Counted from the stretch's first letter, positions 11,110 to 62,821 are shown. The stretch is 64,000 nucleotides of DNA from Zeus faber (GCA_960531495.1 OY482848.1:27406343-27470342); one strand, 5' to 3'. Translations and numbers: made by a program. Notes: generated by a model not told the origin, from the letters alone.

Positions 11110-12263
11110 AGAAAGTAGCTCTTGTGTTGCAAGACAGGGGCTTAGCCCAAGCAGACCAGGCCGCTCTAGGCGCTCTGTTAGCTACCAGCTCCCCCTCAGG
11201 GACACGGGTACGCGCGGCAGCGCTCCCTACTTGCATTTCAACAATGATCAACAATATATTCTTTTCGAGGGCTTTAATTCCTGATGGGAATGACAGATGA
11301 TAAGATCGCGGGCAATTGATTTTTATTTTTGTTAGAAGGTCCAGCCCCAATGGCTGTGGAAGCCCATTGTTTTTGCTCAGATTTTCTGATTTTTAATCTC
11401 CTTGGCGTTGTCAGAAGCATCTGGAACACGGCAACCCCAGTACGCACAGACATGGTTGAGGTCTCGTTAGAACCCGTATGTTTCAGAAGTCTTGCTGTTC
11501 GAGTTTGATAAATATCGATGTAAATCTGGAGCAGAACTTAGTGAAAAACTGTAATTTTATCTGAAGTAGAAGAACATGGACACGATTTGATTAGTTTCAG
11601 GAGCAGGGGGCTTTGTGACATCATCCAATGTTAGTCCAAGCTTAGTCTCTTGGGAGTAATTTGCATCAGGCCACTTGCGCCTTGTAGCGTTTGCTGCATG
11701 TAGACAGACAACTTGAGCTGCGTTTAAAGGAACTGTAACTTGTGCTGCGTTTTACAAAACCCCGAAAACCATAATGGTCACAGAAGCCGTCTTCACACCA
11801 CAGGAAGCTCTAACAACATTTGGAAGGACCGCCATTTTCTTTTGTGTCTGCACTTCATGACCAAGGAGCGACCGTAATTGTTAAACCACCTTGCTTGAGG
11901 GACATTTAAACTAAACGGCAGAAGAGGAACATGCAGTGACCTAAGCCCACGGTGATTGGTCGAACACATGAGCATGAGAAATACTGGTGGAAAAACACAT
12001 GAAAAATAACATATTTAATTGAAAGTAAACATGTCATTATTTAGACAATTCATTACCAAAACATTAAATCTAGGTAAAAAAACAAACAAAAAACAAGTGT
12101 CCCTCGCAGAGGACGCGGCGGACTCAGAATAACCGATCACAGCAGGTTTTCCGGTGGCGAACGGCCTAGAGCGAGAGGAGAACACAGCTTGGTCTGTTAA
12201 CACCGTTACAGCACCGTACAGACCTCGTATCCCAGTCTGGATTGCCGACGCTGAGGTGTCCCA
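11110..12263. other. Intergenic stretch, nothing recognised
   Basis: No coding, RNA or repeat signal could be supported on either strand. Confidence 0.35.
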
Positions 12264-12265
12264 TA

Positions 12266-13540
12266 CAGTTGTGGTTAAAAGTTTACATTCGCTTGGAAAG
12301 AGCATGTATGTCATGGCAGTCTGGAGTTTACAATTATTTCTACAACTTGTATTTTTCTGTGATGGAATTATTGGAGCGCATACTTCTTTGTCACAAAAAC
12401 ATTCATGAATTTTGGTTCTTTTATGAATTTATTATGGGTCTTCTGAAAATGTGACCAAATCTCCTGGGTCAAAAATATACATACAGCAATGCTAATATTT
12501 GGTTAGCTGTCCCTTGACCATTTTCACCTCAATTATGCGCTTTTGGTAGCCACCCACAAGCTTCTGGTTAAATCTTTGACCACATTTCTTCTCAGAATTG
12601 GTGCAGTTAAACTAAATTTGTTGGCTTTCTGACATGGTTTTCTGTTTCTTCGGCACAGTCCACATGCTCTCGGTGGGGCTTAAGTCAGGACTCTGGGAAT
12701 GCCATCCTCAAACCTCAAATTCTAGCCCTGATTTAGCCATTCCTTTACCACTTTTGATGCGTGTTTGGGGTCATTGTCCTGTTGAAACACCCAACTGCGA
12801 CCAAGACCAAACCTTCTGAAGAACTGAACTGAAGTTTTTCCTGAAGAATTTGGAGGTTATGCTCCGTCTTCGTTATTCCATTTAAGTTCTGTAAAGCACC
12901 AGTTCCCCAGGCACCAAAACAACCCCAGAGCATAATACTAGCACTACCGTGCTTGATGGTAGGTATGGTGTTCTTGGGGTTAAAGGCCTCACCTTGTGTC
13001 CTCCAAACATTGTTTTGGTGTTATGTCAGATGAAACAAAAATGGAGCTATTTGTTCCACAATGACTGGAAATAATAGCTCAATTTTTGTTTCATCTGACC
13101 ACAGAACATTCCCCCAGAAGGCCTTTTCTTTGTCCATGTGATCGGCAGCAAATTTCAGTCGAGCCTTTAGGTCCCCCTTCTGGAGCAAGGGCTTCCTTCT
13201 TGCAGCCTCTCAGCCCATGGTGATGTGAAACACACTTGATTGTGGACACTGACGCCTGTGTTACATCAGCTTCTATTTCCTGGCAGACCTGCTTCTTGGC
13301 GGTTCTTGACACAACCTTGCCATGCAATTTAAACTTACAAACAATTGTTTCACAGTTGATCTTGGCGCCTGTCGCTGCTTTGAAATGGCTCCAAGTGACT
13401 CTCCTGACATGTGCAAGTCTCTGATCTGCTGTTTTTTTTTTTTTTTTTTAGCTGTGCTGAGCTCCTTAAACTTTCCCATTGTAGCATTTGTGGCTGAGTC
13501 GAATGAGTGTATCAAACGAGCCTTATTTAAATAGGCTCAG
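12266..13540 (-). mobile_element. Tc1-like DNA transposon (second family), minus strand
   Basis: The terminus CAGTTGTGGTTAAAAGTTTA starts at 12266 directly after a TA dinucleotide, as for Tc1 elements. The transposase lies on the minus strand. Its start, MGKFKELSTAKKK then RDLHMSGESLGAISKQ, maps to about 13480-13370 and is the helix-turn-helix region. The rest is frame-broken but follows the family order down to the terminus. The opposite inverted repeat was not found near 13.55 kb, so that end is lost. A T-run at 13432-13449 expands a lysine stretch. Confidence 0.85.
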
Positions 13541-14687
13541 AGGAGTCACCAGGTGAGGACATGTAGTTTATGTGGGGGCTATTCATAAAACATTCGGGGC
13601 TGAAGCTTTTTTACTATTGATTCACACTTTGAATTTCTGAATTAGATGAAAAATATGCCCTCATAATAATAATAAAAACATAAAAAAAATAATGCCTCAC
13701 TGACCGCTTAATCGCCAATTTTTTTCCAAACTACTGGACCTGCCATCTTTAGCATAATATTTAAGTATGATAGATTAAGTATAAATCTAAGTTTGAGGTC
13801 ATTGATGTTTTGGGTGTATGCCTATTTTTATTAAATACATTTTGCTTGTTTGCCTTTGTATGTTGCGTGTTAAAGGTTCTTAGCAAATACAGGTTATTAT
13901 TAATATTACTATGTTAAATGTTTTTTCACTTTATGGCTCATTATTAATTTTTTTTCCAGTCAGTCTTACTAGTAACTATAACCCATTCAAATATATACAC
14001 TTTTTTTTTTAAGGTACTTCCACTTGGGGTTGGGTTTCACTCACCCGTGGATCTTCCATCAGCCCCTGCCCTTTCCCATGATGCACCTGTGGTGTAATTA
14101 GCTAAAAAAAAATACATTACAACAATACAATTTTGAATGTATATCTTCAAGCTCAGACATACATTTTTTAATAAATGTGTCGACCCCCCCGAAAAGAATT
14201 CACTGCAATAGGTTGGAATCATGATCATAACAATTCTTACCCATGATTCTCTCTTCTTTCTTGCCATAGGGTCCCCTGTTTAAATTGTATTTTAAGGTAA
14301 AATACAGGCCCCCTTACGTCTGGGACAACCAATCAGATTCTACATTCAGCTCAGGCTCCAGTACCTGTGGAACCTCTTCTAAATGCAATGCTGAGCTGGT
14401 GCTGTAAAATGTAAAAGTGACAGCATCACCACGGGGAAAACCCCCCCAGAGAACCCCAGTGCACAACTTTACAAAAATAAATAAATAAATAAAATTGGTA
14501 TTGAGGGGAAAAAAAAAGACAGTGACTTTTTATGAGTTGTATTTATTTATTTGATTTTTAAGTGTTTTATTATTTTTTTCTCCAAAAAAATCCTGAGGTA
14601 TTCACAATATAATGGCATTTATTTTGCTTGAAATTAGACTCGTGTGTTTGTGTGTGTGTAGGGGGGATACAGCAAAAAAGAGAAAAC

Positions 14688-14690
<3 letters not shown>

Positions 14691-14763
<73 letters not shown>
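14691..14763. repeat. TA microsatellite
   Basis: About 36 uninterrupted TA units. Confidence 0.95.
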
Positions 14764-14769
<6 letters not shown>

Positions 14770-16346
14770 TAACAATTTTGAAAATAAAAAAGTTAAATAA
14801 AATAGACAAGTGAGGCGTTAAAGCTGTGCTGAATCTCCATGCTGTCATACATAAAAAAAAAAAAGTATCTTTTCTATGTTAAAGATTCCCTAACTCTGCA
14901 AACGGGTCATGCAATCTACTGTACATTAACAACCACAATAGAAAACCTTGCACACACAATCAACCAACCAACCAACCGTTCTCCCCACCCTGCTCAATGT
15001 TAAAAGGTTAAACAAAAAAAAAATCTAACCATTCTAAATGCATGGTTTTAACTTTTCACAGAGTTGTTATGGGGTTAATAAGCCAAATTGGTTTTGCAAT
15101 AAAAAGTTAAATTGTGAAAACAACCAAAGCTTAAATTGATGACTGTCGTGTCTTGAACAACACAAACTTCACTTTCTGAGTACAAGCAACGCACTAGATG
15201 TATTAAATAGCATGCTGAGGAAAACCCCCCCCCCCAAAAAAACCCACGAGTACATTTTAGAATTTATTTTTAAAGGGGCCATTTAGTAGATCTACTCAGA
15301 ACATAAAGGAAACACGTGGTTCTCCGACTGACACGCTGAACCATATATAGTTATACATCTTTAAATCTGTTTCTATACAGCTTGCTTCTTTCTAAGTGTA
15401 ATGGTTGAATAACATGTTTTTTGGCTTCTGCTTACAACTTTAAAATGCCAATGACTACGCCTCATCTACACCCCTTCTCTGAAACAAAAACAAAACATAA
15501 AAAAAAAAAAAAGACCCCAATAAAATAAATCATATAAATGATCAATAAATAAATAGTGAAAAATACAGTTGAATCATATTCTCTCTGCGAGTGGCGGGTC
15601 TGCAATGGATAAAAACCGAAAGAACATCGGCCTGTGTCAGCGTATCTTTTGTCTCCACTCAATCGCACCCCCCCCCCCCCCCCACAAAACCCCCCCGCAA
15701 AAATCACAAAAAAAAAAAAAACCCTAACTAGCTATCACAAGTGCAACATCTCTCATTGAGTTTCAGCTTTTTCTTAAAATAAAAGAAAGAGCATTTATGC
15801 AGCTCGTTACTACAGCATCAGACAAAAATTCAGAATTGAATTCAAACTAAAACAAAACAAAGTAGTAAGAAATAATATGAAATAAAATTAAGAATGAAAA
15901 AATGGTGGAAAATATGAGTGGGGAAAAAGTGGGGAGACGGTGCCGCACAGGGCTTTTTGCGTGGGGAAAATGACAACTACAATAATACAAATACAATAAT
16001 AAAAAAAAATAGATGCGGATAAAATAACAGCATAAATAACCTTTATTAAAAAAAATAATAATAATTAAAAAAGAAACTACGACATAAGTGATCGGCAGCG
16101 ATATTTGATCGTCGAAGGATAAGAAACAAAAACAAACAACCCACCGTGACAGGTTTGTGTTGTGGGGTGCGCGAAAGGGCACCGTCTTTTGAAAAAGACA
16201 CACCTTTGGAAGACAGACAGAGAAAGAAAGGCAGACAGACGGACAGGCTTTTCCTGGCGTCCGCCTCTGACCTCTCTCAGGGATCAGTCAACGATTAGTT
16301 TGTTCAATTTGGTGTCATCTTTTCCCTGAATATTATAACGAAAACA

Positions 16347-16348
<2 letters not shown>

Positions 16349-16381
<33 letters not shown>

Positions 16382-16392
16382 AACAATAATAA
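16349..16392. repeat. TAA/ATA trinucleotide repeat
   Basis: About nine TAA units followed by interrupted units inside A-rich sequence. Confidence 0.85.
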
Positions 16393-18595
16393 AAATAGAA
16401 TAAGACAAAAAATAACGGCAATAGACAATCATCAATAAAGACTTTTGGTAAATAGAAAAAACAACAATACACACTCTTGCCCGACACACGCTGTAAAAAA
16501 ATAAATAAAATAAAAAGAAAGAAAGTAAATAAGACACACAGCACGGCATGTCGGGGATAACAAAATAGAAAAGTCACGCTCTAATGAGATAAATAAAGTT
16601 CCAATAAAGATCCAAACTGTTTCTTACCCAAGAGGAAGTTGAGAGGCAACATTTCGGGGAAGAAAAACATAACAAAAGAAAAGGCAAAAGTGTGTCTTTT
16701 TCCAAGTATGCAATATAAGTCCACATGAAAAATAACAAATACAGATATATGTGTAATAAAAATAAAATCATAAATAAAGATCAAAGTCTTGTGCGTCCCC
16801 CCCAAAGCCAAACCATTCGTTTATCTAAGAAAAAATAAACTAAAATACTAAATCAATGGCAGTTACAGCGGTGACGATAACATGCAATTGATATAATACT
16901 CGACAGCACAGAATCTAAAAATCTCCCAAAACTACACACCCCTGGTTCTAACCCCCCCCCCCCCCCCCCCCACGACCCCCGATACAATCCTTAAATATTC
17001 GTCAGCTCATTCAAAACATATCTCTTGCTCAACGCCGCTCTTTTCTCTCACGTCTCCGGCTCCAGTTCCTGCGTTCACTTGGTGTGTGTTTACACATGAG
17101 CAAGCTGACGTGGTTTGAACGACTGCATAGTGAAAATGATATTTGGTTTACTTACAAATGACACGCACGCTCACGCACACGCACACACGCGCACATACAC
17201 ACACCCACACATACACACACACAAAATTAATTTGCTTTTGTTTCTTTGTACATCAGGTGGCCCTGCGCTCGCCAAAGCTAATCTACGCACATCGGCAGCT
17301 GGGCCAGCGTGGCCTGTGAAGAACGGTACGATAACTTTATACAATTGGGGGCATACATGTCTCTGTGTATGTGTGTGTATGTGTGTGCGTGTGTGTGGTA
17401 CAATTTCGATGCCAGATATTCAGGATTAGTAATCAGGAGTATTGTGTTTTCTACCGTAAGTCTTTACAGAAGCTCAAACACAGACGCACGCACACAAAGT
17501 GGAGTTTGTCTCTAGGATGTGGGCGGCTGCTTTCTGGGAGGCGGCGACGAAAAACATTTGGATGTCTCTAGGATTTCGATTTAGATTTTCCAATAGGAAA
17601 AAATGTACAGTTTGGATATTTCCTTCTTGGTTCAACATTTCCCACCCTCTGTGATACCACGTTCGGCATTTCAGCCCCCTGTATCCACACCTTGGAAAAT
17701 GTTGTTGCAGAGAAAGCAGCCGACGAAACAGACTTGTTGTTGTGCGTCTGTGTTTGGAGCCGAACAGCGGACGATCGGAACAGGGGACGACTGACGACGA
17801 CGGCTTCACGTTTGCTTGTTGTATACTTTAGCTCATGGAGGCCAAGAACCACATTGCGTCTTTGCAAAAGTGCACCAACGAGGGAAGTTTGAGACTCAAT
17901 GACACCAGATTGTAACGGAGACAGGGCAGCCACGATAACTGTCGGGAAAACGGAACGCTCCACCACCCTCCTGCCTCATGTGGAAATAGCGCAATTTGCT
18001 GCTGTCGTTTCTCCTCACTCCCAGTAGAGGTTAGAGCTCCTGCTTTTGAAATGACAAGTTCCTGTTGTTGAGATTAAAAAGCTAATTTCACTTGTTGACT
18101 GGTGTTGGATAGGAGTCGCAGAGCCACGGTCATATATTCCGAGGGGTAGCACTAGCTAGTTGCGCAGACGGTCTGGGCCTCCATCCGGGATTCAGATCGC
18201 CGGTCCCCCCCCTGCCGCCGCCCACCAGGCAGACGACTCGCACGCACGAGCACCGCGTCCCTGAAGCCCGTCTCCCACCCCCTGCCCACTAGCTATAGAG
18301 AGATTTTGTATATATAGATATCATAGGGATAAATTATAATGTCAATAACAATGGTCAGAACAATTAACAACGCACTTTCGTATTTTTCGTTTCAGTTGTG
18401 GACACCTTTGGTGTGTACTGTCAAAGTTGTCAAGCTGGAAGGCAGCCCGCACACTGACGGCTGGACAGACGGAGAGATGGACAGGCAGGTGAACGGATAG
18501 GTTGGATACTGTACATTGGTTGAGTGGAGAACTACCTCAAGACGGGAAACACAAAGACGGCACCTGTGAAAGATCTGGACAGACAGACATTCCCC

Positions 18596-18598
<3 letters not shown>

Positions 18599-18659
<61 letters not shown>

Positions 18660-18686
18660 TACATATACACATACATACATATACAT

Positions 18687-18720
<34 letters not shown>
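18599..18720. repeat. Compound TA / CATA / CA microsatellite
   Basis: About 27 TA units grade into TACATA units and end in about 15 CA units. Confidence 0.95.
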
Positions 18721-21700
18721 TGTGCTGTACAGTAGTATGCAATGTTAGGTGCCTTGGTTGCAGTGGCGGTGAGGTGTGCTGGTGTACATGTTTTGTATGA
18801 GTTAGTAACTTCCTCCCGTTTCTCTGTCTACACCTTCTCCTCCGATACGTCTTCCATTCTGTCCACTTGCCTTTGCCAACTGCAGACTTGCTTTTCTGTA
18901 TTTGGTAACATGTGTAGACATTGCATTACATTTCTGTATTTGGCTTGCAAAATAAAATAAAATAAAAGTATTTGTCCTTTGGGGAAAAGAATCGACAGCA
19001 GCGTCTAAAGCAATACAAAGTAGCAGCAGTAGCGATGTAAATAAATAAGAATATATATTTTTCTGAACAGAACCGTACACATCATCAAAACAAATGCTAA
19101 CTCACTTGCTAAAATCATAATTGGTAGGTCGGTGTAACACCATGAAAAGCTTTTTTTTTTTTTTTTTTTTCTCCTTACAGTATCCCACTAGTTTGACAAC
19201 CTGGCAGCACTGCGACTGCCAGAGCTCAGTTTCTTTTCGCCTTCTTTCCACTCATTTCCTGCCTTCCAACACAACTTCAGGGATCCAACGACGGTCACCA
19301 AGGGTAGGACACACCACTCGAAAACGGCCAGTAGGGCATGCTCCAAACACGTGTGAAAAATGAATTGGGAGCAACGGGTGAGCGACAAGATCTCAAACGA
19401 TCGCCATTTTAGGCAATTGTGTTTCAATATTAGCTCATTTTTATCAAGACTGTAATGTCAATTTTAGATTTTTATCTATCTTATCCTGCTGGTTACATCA
19501 GCATCAATATCATGGCGTCGTGTTCATCCATTTTTTAGCGTAACTGATATGGTAGTAATAGTCACATATGTATGACCGGATGTATATGTATGTGACAAAT
19601 TCTTGAATCTTGATTATGTTTTTGGGGATTAAGCCCCGCACACCTATAGCAGACGGTTGCACTTACTAACTATAGGGGGCGCTAGTAAACTATGAAACCA
19701 TGGAAGAGTGGTGTGTCTCATTTAGGAAACTGCCTTTGAAACCGCCTTTCTTCTGCCTCCAACCTTTCTTACGACCTTCTGTCGCACTTACTCGAACATT
19801 CTGTTTTGATTCCGTCCTCGCTCCACCCCCCCACCCCCCCCGCCATTTCTTTACTGCTTGTCCTATTACGCCCTTGGTCAACGTTCCTGTTTCTTTCTTA
19901 TCTTGCTGTGACCTTCCCTCGTTCCCCCTCCTTAGTTCCCCTGTGCTCTCCATTCTAGGAGTGGGTTTGGTTTGGGTAAAAGTACAGTATTTGATATTTT
20001 CAAGTTCTACTTTCGGTGGTGTCATATTGTCATGAAACCAAGACGTGCATCATTTTGTGACGTAAACTAATGATAAGGATGTGAACCAGAATTTCCTAAA
20101 TATCGCTTCCATTGCAGTCAATATAGACCGCTAAAACATCTCTATGACAAAACAAGCGTTTTTTCCGATGAATATCTGAAATACATTCAGCTACTGTTTT
20201 ATCTGAGAACAACAAAAAAGCCTGGCTCTTTGAAGCCCTTCCCAATGAAGCAGCTACATGGAGCCTTTGGTCTGAAAACACTGTGGAGCACGAATCCCTA
20301 GTGAAAAGCAGAGGGAGATAGAGAGGTGAGAGAACGGAGGGAGGTAGCCAGACAAGGAGAGAGAAGAAACGCTCATATGATCTACAGGCTTCATACTCTT
20401 TGTAAAACCACCAGCTCCCGTTCCTGGCCTTTCCTAATCACAAAGAAGCACATCACTCCCCTCTCTAGCCCATGCTCCTTTGCCCTTCCAAGGCCGCCTC
20501 CAGTCTTTACATCTGATTAATGTGTGTTCTATGGTGCACGCTGCAGCAATACATTGATTCCACAGACACAGCCGTACATATTAGACAAATAACTGATTTT
20601 ACCGACAAATGTTAATTTCCAGCTTGTTAAAATGGTACGTGTACTTGCAAAAAAACCGACAGAAGACAAATTCTCCACCTGAAAACTGACCTCCATTATT
20701 GGGCAGCTCGTAGCCTAGGTGCAAATCTGCGTCATGCACCACTGGTTGCTATGGTGTTGCCAGTGTGTGACATTCAATTAATAACCAAAGCCCCATTTTG
20801 CATCTGGAGAAAAATGGAGAGAGAAAGCAGGAAGTGGCCTTTAGAATGACTTAACCATCCGACCTCTGTAATACGAGTCATTTCCTCTTGTATTATTGCA
20901 CAGTTGGAGAGGTCACCACCCTGACAGCTTTACCTCCAGCTCATCGTACGACCTCCTATGCTCCATCTTTCCTTCCCTCTTCACTCTTTCAGTTTCACAC
21001 AAAAACGCACACTTGACTCTACAAAGCTGCAACGCTAATTTTTTTGTATTTTCCCAGGTTTCCCCCAATTGTATGGCTACACAAAAACAACAACATGATC
21101 AATATTGTTAATGCGTTTTAACAGTGAATTAGTTTTATAGCTAAACTATCATCATGTCTCATCTCTGTTAGTATTCGTGAGTGAATAAAAGCCTAGAACA
21201 TAAAATCTGACATAAAAAAACTAGGCCTTGACACATACACACACAAATACACACACGCAGAGCCTGAGAATGTGTAATAGTAGAAAGACCCGAAGACTCA
21301 TAATTGCACTGCGCCTTGCTGTGTTCAGCATAATGCGGATGAAGGAAAGAAATGCATATGGGCTCACGTGGTAAGAGGCTTTTTTCCAGTGTCTGGTGAC
21401 TACTCTGTTGACTGATCCAGTGGAACGGGATCAATACTGAAGACAGACAATCAGGTGAACGTGTGGTGCTTTACAAAAGTTAGCATGTAGACAACTAGTA
21501 ATTTGTATTAGCGCATTATGCTGAAGTGAATGTCTGAACCTAACTATTATGTATAACTATCTCTGTTCCCTCCACCCCAAGTCTGCCTGCCCAGATCAAG
21601 ATCAAGTGCACCGATAAACGTATGAGCCGGCCCTATTTATCCATCCGTCCGTCTCACCCGCCAATCCTTACATTGATCCAGAGCCCTCCAATGAGTTGCT

Positions 21701-21762
21701 GCCCATTTCTGCTCTTCTTGGGGGGAACAGGCTTCTCCAGGCTCCCGGGTCGACAGGCGAGC

Positions 21763-21896
21763 TGAGCTCAGCTAAAGCTAGGCTGGGCTAACACTCGGCT
21801 AGGCTAGTCCAGGCCGTGATAAGACTGGGCTTGGCTAGGCTAATGCTGGACTAGGCTAGCCTAAGTCAGCGTCGAAGCGGAGCTTTGCTCGGCTCG
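21763..21896 (-). repeat. Degenerate GCTAGGCT-type repeats in the map2k7 3' UTR
   Basis: Directly past the map2k7 stop, the plus strand carries a dozen or so variants of GGCTAGGCT, GGCTAAC and GGGCTTGGCTA. They form an imperfect short-period array. It lies in what should be the first 135 bases of the map2k7 3' UTR. Confidence 0.6.
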
Positions 21897-21897
21897 G

Positions 21898-46076
<24,179 letters not shown>

Positions 46077-46180
46077 CTTGGAAAACTAGCAGCGTGGAGC
46101 GCAGCTGCAAGGGAGGACGGCGCGGCGCGGCGCGGCGCCTGCAGGGGGCGCTGCGGGGCCCCGCCGCTCAGGGCGTTCAG

Positions 46181-48966
46181 CTTGTTACCAGCGTAAGGCG
46201 ACTACAAATCTGTTTGGTTTTTCAATTGAAACAGTGACTCAGCTCCTTATAAGTCTGAAAAATAGACGTTTTAAATCTTGTTACCGCTTCTAGGATATTC
46301 TTCTCTCATATTGGCTTGTACTGTACTTAGCGCTGTTATTCTTTGTTGTTCAGTTACTTTTGGCTGTCAGGTATTTCTCACATTATCCTAACTAGGAACA
46401 ATGTAGATTTTTTTTAACTGTACTTTTTCCCCGCACTTGGCGCTCTACTGTTCTACTAGATTAATAACACATGTAATATGCCAGACTATTTACAAATGCA
46501 TAGTCGTTTGACAGAAAGTGAATGGGCAGTGTGAGTGCGGAAGTACCTTCTTTGTTTTTTTATTGGAGGACATGTAGTTATATTTTTTTGATTTTAAGCT
46601 AGTCCATTTTGTGGTGATTTCTACTGATGTTTTGACAACCTTCCATCCTTTTGAAAGGGCCAATCCAATGCATTGATGTGCGGGCCACACTTGGCCCCCG
46701 GGGCCGCCAGTTGGAACTGGCCTGCTATAGGGTCTCGAGTGTTCATTCTGCTTGGTCACACAGCCGCTGAAGATGAAAATGCATCCTTAAAAAAACAAAC
46801 AAAAAAAAAGAGGATAAAATTGTCCATCTATATTGTGCGTCAATGTCCGTTACTTAAGGATCCATCCTTCTAGATGATGGATACACTACACTAATTAATA
46901 ATGACACAGTGGTCTGTAAAGCTTTAACGCGACCCAAAACTGAGCCAATTGACAATACATGGCAAACAGACCATCCTCGTCCATCTTTTACTCCGTGAGT
47001 TCGCCGTCAAATCTGGCCTTTTATTCCGATGGTCATGGACAGAATACTTTAGGATTCAATCAGAAGACGTCTGACCCCGTGTAGGTGTAAAATGGACGAA
47101 CAAGCCTTCTCATGCGCTTTCATTAACGGCATTCAAAGTGGGACAAAACACAATAACCAATACACAACCGTGATTTTCTCACCAGATTTACTTTATAAAA
47201 ATCCCCGGTCTCAAAACGTTCACATGGATTGGTATGATCGTACACAAGATGAGTCCAGTCCGCCCCGGCTGCACGGGCATCTTTGCAACAGCCTCGGCTT
47301 AAGACACAGACGAGGTTTAAGCACGACGGAGTCATCTGGTTTCCGCCTGCTTATTCGTACTAAGATGTTGAATTGAGCTTTCTTCCAATAATGTTTCAGT
47401 TACATATTTCATCTGGAAATAACCGGTCAGCCAGTGAACTCCACTAAATAATTCCGTGGACTAATATTGCTCGCTGCCGGCTCTCCCCGTTCCCTGTATA
47501 AGATTGATTGACTTATACTTGGCTCCTGGAGAGAAGCAGATCATTCATCATTGCAAGATCAACAGTAGTTTACAGTACAACAAAGGAGATACTGACGCTA
47601 CGACAGGAAACCACTGAAAGTCTTTCAGGGCCGGTTTCCTTAAGGCTCGAACGAGTATGAATGAACTGTTGGCTACAGGTCACTGCGAGTGGTAAAGCAA
47701 CCCTAAACTCAGATACAAATTTCCATTTTAGTCGGTTTCCTGTTTTGTTTCGGGTTTCAATCCATGTCTGTGTAGACGGTCGTGTGAAAAAGACTTGCAG
47801 CAGGTGAAAGAACATTGGTCTCAGATTCTCAAAGTCTGCGTTTCTTGTACAGGAATCCTATCACATTGGATAAAGCCAAAGCTTTCTATCCAGATAACTA
47901 GTGTTCTTTCTGGCCTATTCAAATAATTAAAGAGCGGTGTTATGCGAGCTGACAATGCGGTATTTCCCCATCAAAGCATTCAACAGCGTTTTTGAGAAGA
48001 TCCTTTTTCCATTTACCTAATAAAAATGACTCAAACTAAAACCCACGAACAATTAAATTATAAAAGGTATAAGACTCACTGTCAAAAGCATGTGAGATCT
48101 TACTGGAGCGACCGTGACTCTGTGCGGTCGCGCAGTGGTTCTATACCCCGTTGTGGAACACCTCTAGCGCTGGGTAGCGGGACTGAAGGCCAACCTTTCT
48201 CCATCCTCCTCCACGTTACTCAGTTCCTTTTCCAGGCTGGCTGGGCATTACGACAGGCGACGACTTCCTTTCATTCCAGCGACGGCTTACTTACACCCAA
48301 CCCTAACAGTCTTGAATGGCTTATTGCAAACCGGACAATCACATTTATCGTGACATTTTGAAAAAGAAAAGCATTTCTATGTGACTTTCAGAAATGTAAG
48401 GCATTGGGTTAAGAGGCATGTGCGACAAAGCCAAGCCCCCCCCCCCCCCCCCCCCTCCCCCATCCTAACCCATATCACAATTCTTCTCCTGCAGGCCAGA
48501 CAGAAAACCACACCGACCAAACAGCGGAGATGGAAAGTGGGCTTTTGAAGGACTGAGGAGACTCGGGAATGACTCGGGTTCTGACAGCAGCCAATCAGCG
48601 GAAAAGCATCGGGTGAAGAGAGAGTCACATTTACTCTTCCTTTAACGTGACCGTACTTAATTGTGTGTCTGGCGACTTCTCTCTTGACAGGACAGAGGCG
48701 TGTTTAGCCAGCAGTAAAAATGTCTCCTATGTTATATATTTTTTTAATCTTTCTCGGTCCTGGGGGGCTCCCTAACAGCTACAGGCGCACGCGCACACGC
48801 GCACACAGACACAGACACACACACACACACACACACACACACCCCTGCCCTTCAGTGTCTCAACATTCATTCACAGTGTGGGTGAAAGGCAGACGGACAC
48901 GTCGCTCAATCAGTCGAGACGGTAGGGCCGGTCCAACTCGGTTGAACCCCCCCCCCCCGTGGCGCG
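46181..48966. other. Intergenic gap between pkn1 and map2k7
   Basis: It holds the pkn1 3' UTR and the map2k7 upstream region. Possible minus-strand poly(A) signals (AATAAA) lie near 47025-47020 and 46562-46557. The piece at 46640-46735 (GCGGGCCACACTTGGCCCCC) looks like a worn hAT terminus. A C-run lies at 48438-48455 and a CA repeat at 48818-48842. No exon was seen. Confidence 0.4.
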
Positions 48967-62191
<13,225 letters not shown>

Positions 62192-62219
62192 CTACAGCAC
62201 ACACACAGATTACGTGGCG

Positions 62220-62815
62220 TTAAGAATTGAACAAAATGAACAAAAGAAAAAAAAGAAATCAGGTACAATCTGAGTCTGCTGAAGTTATACTTAGAACATT
62301 TTAAGACCTCCTGGACATTTCATAAAAGGAAACTGCTTTTTTTTGCAGTACTTTTTTCAACATGTACAAAAATCCCAACTTCCCAAGCGTGTTGGATGCT
62401 TAGCAACTAAGCAATTTCATCAAAAATTCACTTTCATTACAAAGATCAAAACAATGGATACTTTAATCTACGTACAGAGAGCCCCCTTGTGTTTCCATAA
62501 TTCTCTGTTGAGGATGAAATGTATGAAATATGTAAGATTATACTTATTAAGCCCATTAACCATAACAAAACACAGGACAGCCCCCCACCCCCCCCCAAAA
62601 CCTAAATTTAAATGCTTCATCTTTCACGGCAAGTGATTAAGAGATAAAACATTAATCATTTTAATGGCCGATAAGTCGGCTCAAACCGAGCGAGCAAGGG
62701 AGGGAGAAAGAGAGGTGGAGAGAGGTAGGAAGTGAGTGCGATGGGATGGGGGTGTATGTGGATGCTTTTTATCTCCTAATAAGGAGTTCTCTGCCTGGAG
62801 CCGGAGACCCCGCAA
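62220..62815. other. pkn1 intronic sequence upstream of exon A
   Basis: Nothing recognised besides a short C-run (62581-62598) and GA-rich sequence near 62697-62730. Confidence 0.4.
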
Positions 62816-62821
62816 ACTCAC

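Larger units (their letters stand above)
13560..21760. other. Non-coding interval downstream of map2k7 (may hold its 3' UTR)
   Basis: No exon was recognised in 8.2 kb. It is dominated by simple sequence: TA repeats, TAA units, C-runs at 15666-15683 and 16951-16972, and A-rich plus-strand sequence at 15.8-16.9 kb. The map2k7 3' UTR must run leftward into this area, but I could not fix its end. A small exon-like stretch near 17257-17325 resembles no known protein. Confidence 0.4.

Noticed and set aside
10844-11111. Plus-strand Gly/Val-rich and Arg-rich frames
   Set aside because: They are antisense to the GC-rich exon-like block on the minus strand and resemble no protein.
17257-17325. Possible plus-strand exon (TACATCAG acceptor, then ALRSPKLIYAHRQLGQRGL)
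   Set aside because: It is too short, has no recognisable family, and stops within 20 codons.
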